Below, piece by piece: positions 6,288 through 9,428 of a DNA stretch of 9,428 bases. Position 1 is the first letter of the stretch. The number at the start of each line of letters is the position of its first letter. The DNA comes from Desulfobacterales bacterium (GTDB lineage: Bacteria; Desulfobacterota; Desulfobacteria; Desulfobacterales; BuS5): NCBI GenBank assembly GCA_020056865.1, contig JAGVGX010000065.1, forward strand, positions 1-9,428. The letters run 5' to 3'. The position numbers were made by a program, and so were the translations under genes. The notes under the pieces are model-generated. The model was not told the DNA's origin, searched no databases, and saw only the letters and a list, made by a program, of their open reading frames with translations.

Positions 6288-8606
6288 ATGTTGTTTACTT
6301 TGATTTCGAATCGTTACTGTTTAATTAAAAGATTAACTGTAATCTTTTTTTTTCTATTTTCTACGGCCGCCTATTCCTTTGATAGTAAATACGATAACTT
6401 ATCAGTTAATGATCCGGAAAAACCATGGGAAATCACTGCAGATGAGATCATGTATTTTAAAAAGACAAATGATTATGTTGCCAGAGGGAATGTGATCATC
6501 AGTAAAGCAGGAAGCAAAATAACTGCAGATGTTGTCCGTTTTGACCACAATCATATGAAAGCCTATGCAACAGGGCATGTTACTGTGGCTATGGGTGAAG
6601 ACAGGCTTTCCGGAAGCAGTATGGATATTGATCTTGATAATGAAACAGGTGTGGTATCGGATGGTCGCATGTTTATCAAAGAGAATAATTTTCACATAAC
6701 CGGCGACAAAATAAATAAAATTGGTCAGGATACGTATGTGGTTGACAATGCCAGTGTGTCTACATGTGACGGTGATACGCCTGTCTGGAAGATTACAGGC
6801 AAAAAACTTAAAGTCAATCTTGAAGGATATGGATTTATTGACCATGTGGCTTTCTGGACAAAAAAGATGCCGGTGTTGTATGCGCCTTTTTTCGTTTTTC
6901 CGGTAAAGACCGAACGTCAATCCGGCCTTCTTCCGGCTCAAATAGGTTATTCAGATCGAAGAGGGATGGAATTTTCTCAGCCTTTATATTGGGCAATCAA
7001 CGAAAGCTCTGATGCAACGCTGTATTCAAATTACATGGGCTTGCGCGGCATAAAATATGGATTGGAATATAGGTATGTTATAGACGACGAATCCAAAGGT
7101 GCGATCATGTATGATTTTCTGGATGACAGAAAGGTTGACAACGGCATATCAGATACCAGTAATGATTGGGGCTATAATGACCGCGGTGAGAATATACTTC
7201 GTCCCAATTCCGACAGGTACTGGTTCAGGATGAAGAATGACCAGGATATTCCTTATGGGTTTTCGGCAAAACTTGACGTAGATGTGGTAAGCGATCAGGA
7301 TTATCTCCATGAGTTTAAAGATGGTTACTCAGGTTTTAAGGATACAAAGAAGTATTTTGAAAAATATTTTTATCGTGAGCTTGACGATTTTGATGATCCT
7401 GTCAGAACAAATCGGTTGAATATAAGTAAAAGCTGGAACAGGTTTAACCTTAATGCCCAAACGCTCTGGTACGATGATGTCATTGCAAGGCGTCAGACAA
7501 GAATCGACAAAAATATGCAGCAGCTTCCGTTTCTTGGATTTGATGCTTCAAAACAAAAAATCATGGAAACGCCTTTTTACTGGGACCTGAATACTGAATA
7601 CACATATTTGTACAGCCAGGACGATGCCAGAGGTCATAGAGCTGATATTTATACAAGGTTATATTTGCCGAAAAGGTATAAAAACTATTTTTCCTTTGAG
7701 CCTTCAATCGGATTAAGAGAAACTAGCTGGAATATTGAACAATATAAAGCGGATGAAAGTGATAAGGATAAGGTAAATTCCCGAGAACTTTATGATGTTA
7801 AACTTGATTTTTCAACTGAAATATTCAAGGTTTACCAGGTGAACACCGGTATCGTTGAGAAAATCAAGCATACCATAAGGTCACAGGTGGTTTATGATTA
7901 CCTTCCTGAAACCAGCCAGGATGGATTGCCTTCGTTTAACGCATTGAGCGACGGTATCAACCGGATAAATAAGGAAAATGTAATTACCGGTTCAGTTATC
8001 AATACCTTTGTTTCAAGGTCGAAAAAACAGACCAATCAACCGGAAGACCAAACAGATATGTTTTCAAACTATACATACCGTCAGTTATGTCGTCTGAAAC
8101 TGGAACAAAGCTATGACATCAATGAGGAGAAAGAAGATGATCCTTCGAGATGGAAGGACGGACTGCATAAACGGCCATTTTACCCGTTATACGGTAAAAT
8201 TGAATTTAACCCTTTTAAGTATTTATCTTTTGAAGCAGACGCACAATGGTCTTTTTATGAAAGTGCCTTTCTATCGCATAATTTGGAATTAAAAGCTTCA
8301 AACAATAGAAGTGATGCGATATATATTGAATACAGGTATAACAAAAATTTTAACAGATCCGTTTATACCAATCTGTTTGTCAACATAACTGAAAGGCTTG
8401 CAACATTTGGACAATGGGAGCGTGATCTTTTTGAAAAAAAAGATATTGAAAAAGGATTAGGGTTTATATATTCTGCACAGTGCTGGTCGTTAAGCCTTGG
8501 TTTTACTAATGATGAAGGCGATATTAAATATGAATTCATGGTTGCTTTCAGCGGGCTGGGCGGTTTTGGAAAGAGCAGGGCAGAGTCTTTTGACAGAAGA
8601 AAATAA
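6288..8606 (+). CDS. lptD: LPS-assembly outer membrane protein LptD
   Basis: LptD is the outer-membrane beta-barrel that, with lipoprotein LptE, inserts LPS into the outer leaflet. The 772-aa product begins with a signal peptide: basic N-region (NRYCLIKR), hydrophobic core LTVIFFFLFSTAAYS, and probable cleavage after S30 (AYS/FD). An OstA/LptA-like beta-jellyroll follows at about 45-150 (WEITADEI, ARGNV, ATGHVTV), then the conserved junction AFWTKKMPVLYAPFFVFPV (188-206) and SGLLPAQIGYS (212-222). The remainder is alternating polar/aromatic barrel sequence ending in SLSLGF, EFMVAFSGLGGFGKS. Mature cysteines are only C160, C601 and C732; C160 (TCDGDTPVW) and C732 (AQCWSL) align with E. coli C173 and C725. 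ATG 6288 has no clear ribosome binding site but gives an intact signal peptide. The gene probably has its own promoter after the palindrome. No lptE or other lpt gene is in view. Confidence 0.93.
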   Translation: MLFTLISNRYCLIKRLTVIFFFLFSTAAYSFDSKYDNLSVNDPEKPWEITADEIMYFKKTNDYVARGNVIISKAGSKITADVVRFDHNHMKAYATGHVTVAMGEDRLSGSSMDIDLDNETGVVSDGRMFIKENNFHITGDKINKIGQDTYVVDNASVSTCDGDTPVWKITGKKLKVNLEGYGFIDHVAFWTKKMPVLYAPFFVFPVKTERQSGLLPAQIGYSDRRGMEFSQPLYWAINESSDATLYSNYMGLRGIKYGLEYRYVIDDESKGAIMYDFLDDRKVDNGISDTSNDWGYNDRGENILRPNSDRYWFRMKNDQDIPYGFSAKLDVDVVSDQDYLHEFKDGYSGFKDTKKYFEKYFYRELDDFDDPVRTNRLNISKSWNRFNLNAQTLWYDDVIARRQTRIDKNMQQLPFLGFDASKQKIMETPFYWDLNTEYTYLYSQDDARGHRADIYTRLYLPKRYKNYFSFEPSIGLRETSWNIEQYKADESDKDKVNSRELYDVKLDFSTEIFKVYQVNTGIVEKIKHTIRSQVVYDYLPETSQDGLPSFNALSDGINRINKENVITGSVINTFVSRSKKQTNQPEDQTDMFSNYTYRQLCRLKLEQSYDINEEKEDDPSRWKDGLHKRPFYPLYGKIEFNPFKYLSFEADAQWSFYESAFLSHNLELKASNNRSDAIYIEYRYNKNFNRSVYTNLFVNITERLATFGQWERDLFEKKDIEKGLGFIYSAQCWSLSLGFTNDEGDIKYEFMVAFSGLGGFGKSRAESFDRRK

Positions 8607-8611
8607 ATGCG

Positions 8612-9428
8612 TTATGGATACGGATCCTTAACAAGCGCGTCAGCAACCATAGCACTTAGAAAATGGACCGTTACCCCCATGTTATAGTGATCATTGAGGT
8701 TGTTTAACTGTGTATGGCAGTTCTCGCACGCTGTTACAAGTGTTATCGCACCTGTTTGTTTAACCTGGTCAACCTTTACTTTGGATGATTTCATCCTGAA
8801 ATCCAGAGTCTCTTCACCCAGAGAAACTAAACCTCCGCCTCCGCCGCAGCACCAGTTGTACTTGGGATCCGGAGACATCTCAAGAAAATTATCTGTTATT
8901 TGCTGAAGAATAAAGCGTGGCTCATCAATTACTCCGCCGTTTCTTGCTATCTGGCACGGGTCATGATACGTCACCGGCCCTTTGAGTTTGGATTTGCTTA
9001 GCTTGATACGTCCCTGCCGGATATACCTGGCATGAACCTGTGTAACCGACGATACGGTAAAAGGGTGCTTGCCCGCCAGTTGTTTCATTACACGAAATGC
9101 CGTTCCGCATTCACAGATGCATACTTCTTTGACCTTTAAGCGGATGGCTTCGTTAACGATACGATCTGAAATAAGAGTTGTTTTTGTTGGATCTCCGACA
9201 AATGCGCCAAAATTAACCGCTTCAAAAAAACTTAACGTCCAGTTTTCTCCGGCTGCATTAAAGACAGTTGCAGCGGGAATAATTGAGTGAGCTCCGGATA
9301 AAGCTACATAAAGAAGATCGGCGCCCTTCATATCCACCGGGATAGGGGTAGCGCCTGATGCTGTTTTCCATTTCTTAACTACTTCAGACTCCAGATGTTT
9401 AATACCGGAAAGAAATCCCTCCTTGAAT
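8612..9428 (-). CDS. CCG-domain Fe-S oxidoreductase (HdrD/DsrK/TmcB/HmcF class), C-terminal part
   Basis: The frame stays open from the TAA at 8612-8614 to the right edge, so the 5' part is missing and about 271 residues are visible. A GTG at 9337 is internal, since coherent coding sequence (EGFLSGIKHLESEVVKKW) precedes it. A full CCG cysteine set is present: YHDPC (Cys codon 8954-8956), 34 residues, WCCGGGGG (8846-8851), 39 residues, then ACENC (8717-8728). In the family this set binds a noncubane or special 4Fe-4S cluster. An extra CICECG cluster is encoded near 9104-9121. The preceding half shows the CCG-domain fold pattern (GADLLYVALSG, then FEAVNFGAFVGD) without its cysteines. Relatives are heterodisulfide-reductase-like subunits of membrane electron-transfer complexes (DsrMKJOP, Tmc, Hmc) in sulfate reducers. 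Which one this is cannot be settled without the N-terminus and next genes. It converges on lptD, 5 nt between stops. Confidence 0.87.
   Translation of the reverse strand, partial: FKEGFLSGIKHLESEVVKKWKTASGATPIPVDMKGADLLYVALSGAHSIIPAATVFNAAGENWTLSFFEAVNFGAFVGDPTKTTLISDRIVNEAIRLKVKEVCICECGTAFRVMKQLAGKHPFTVSSVTQVHARYIRQGRIKLSKSKLKGPVTYHDPCQIARNGGVIDEPRFILQQITDNFLEMSPDPKYNWCCGGGGGLVSLGEETLDFRMKSSKVKVDQVKQTGAITLVTACENCHTQLNNLNDHYNMGVTVHFLSAMVADALVKDPYP

Noticed and set aside
6345..6353. Run of nine T in the lptD signal-peptide region as a possible phase-variation tract
   Set aside because: Runs of eight A or T also occur in the dCMP deaminase, ribD and elsewhere in lptD, so such tracts are ordinary in this AT-leaning sequence. 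The run simply encodes the Phe-rich hydrophobic core.
6402..6941. 179-aa minus-strand open frame opposite the N-terminal half of lptD
   Set aside because: The translation is low-complexity and unlike any family I recognise, and it lies fully inside an intact lptD in the opposite sense.
1..9428. Search for CRISPR arrays, tRNA/rRNA genes, insertion sequences, att sites or toxin-antitoxin genes
   Set aside because: No regularly spaced repeats, cloverleaf-like sequence, transposase motifs or small paired toxin/antitoxin frames were seen. The window is almost fully occupied by core genes.

Overview
The window looks like chromosomal core sequence from a Gram-negative, probably sulfate-reducing member of the Desulfobacterota (Desulfobacterales-like). 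The reasons are the gene order glyA / dCMP deaminase / nrdR / ribD-ribE-ribBA-ribH / nusB, an LptD (so an outer membrane with LPS), and a CCG-domain Fe-S oxidoreductase of the HdrD/DsrK/TmcB/HmcF kind. The taxonomic placement is inference from gene content and protein flavour. There is no 16S rRNA or other marker here.

Layout. Positions 1-6154 form one tightly packed plus-strand block. It holds the 3' part of glyA (SHMT), a dCMP deaminase, nrdR, ribD, ribE, ribBA, ribH, nusB and a metallo-beta-lactamase-fold hydrolase. Gaps between genes run from a 4-nt overlap to about 56 nt, and no terminator is visible inside the block, so it is probably one operon whose start lies left of the window. Positions 6155-6287 are the only real intergenic region. 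They contain a 73-nt nested palindrome and a TATAAT-like -10 box. A full-length lptD follows (6288-8606). On the minus strand, converging on lptD with only 5 nt between stop codons, is the 3' part of a CCG-domain Fe-S protein that runs off the right edge.

How the genes fit together. RibBA, RibD, RibH and RibE supply every dedicated step from GTP and ribulose-5-phosphate to riboflavin except the intermediate dephosphorylation, which is usually done by non-dedicated phosphatases. SHMT supplies methylene-THF and dCMP deaminase supplies dUMP, the two substrates of thymidylate synthase. NrdR represses ribonucleotide reductase genes in response to dATP/ATP. The left end therefore carries a dNTP/one-carbon theme next to flavin synthesis. 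NusB is a transcription antitermination factor that commonly sits beside ribH. LptD inserts LPS into the outer membrane and is functionally unrelated to the operon.

I see no mobile element, CRISPR array, RNA gene or new multi-gene system. The points worth a second look are small: the palindrome, a metal-ligand His replaced by Gln in the RibB half of RibBA, a reduced cysteine set in LptD, a TTG start with a strong ribosome binding site for the hydrolase, and a cysteine-less first half in the visible part of the CCG protein.
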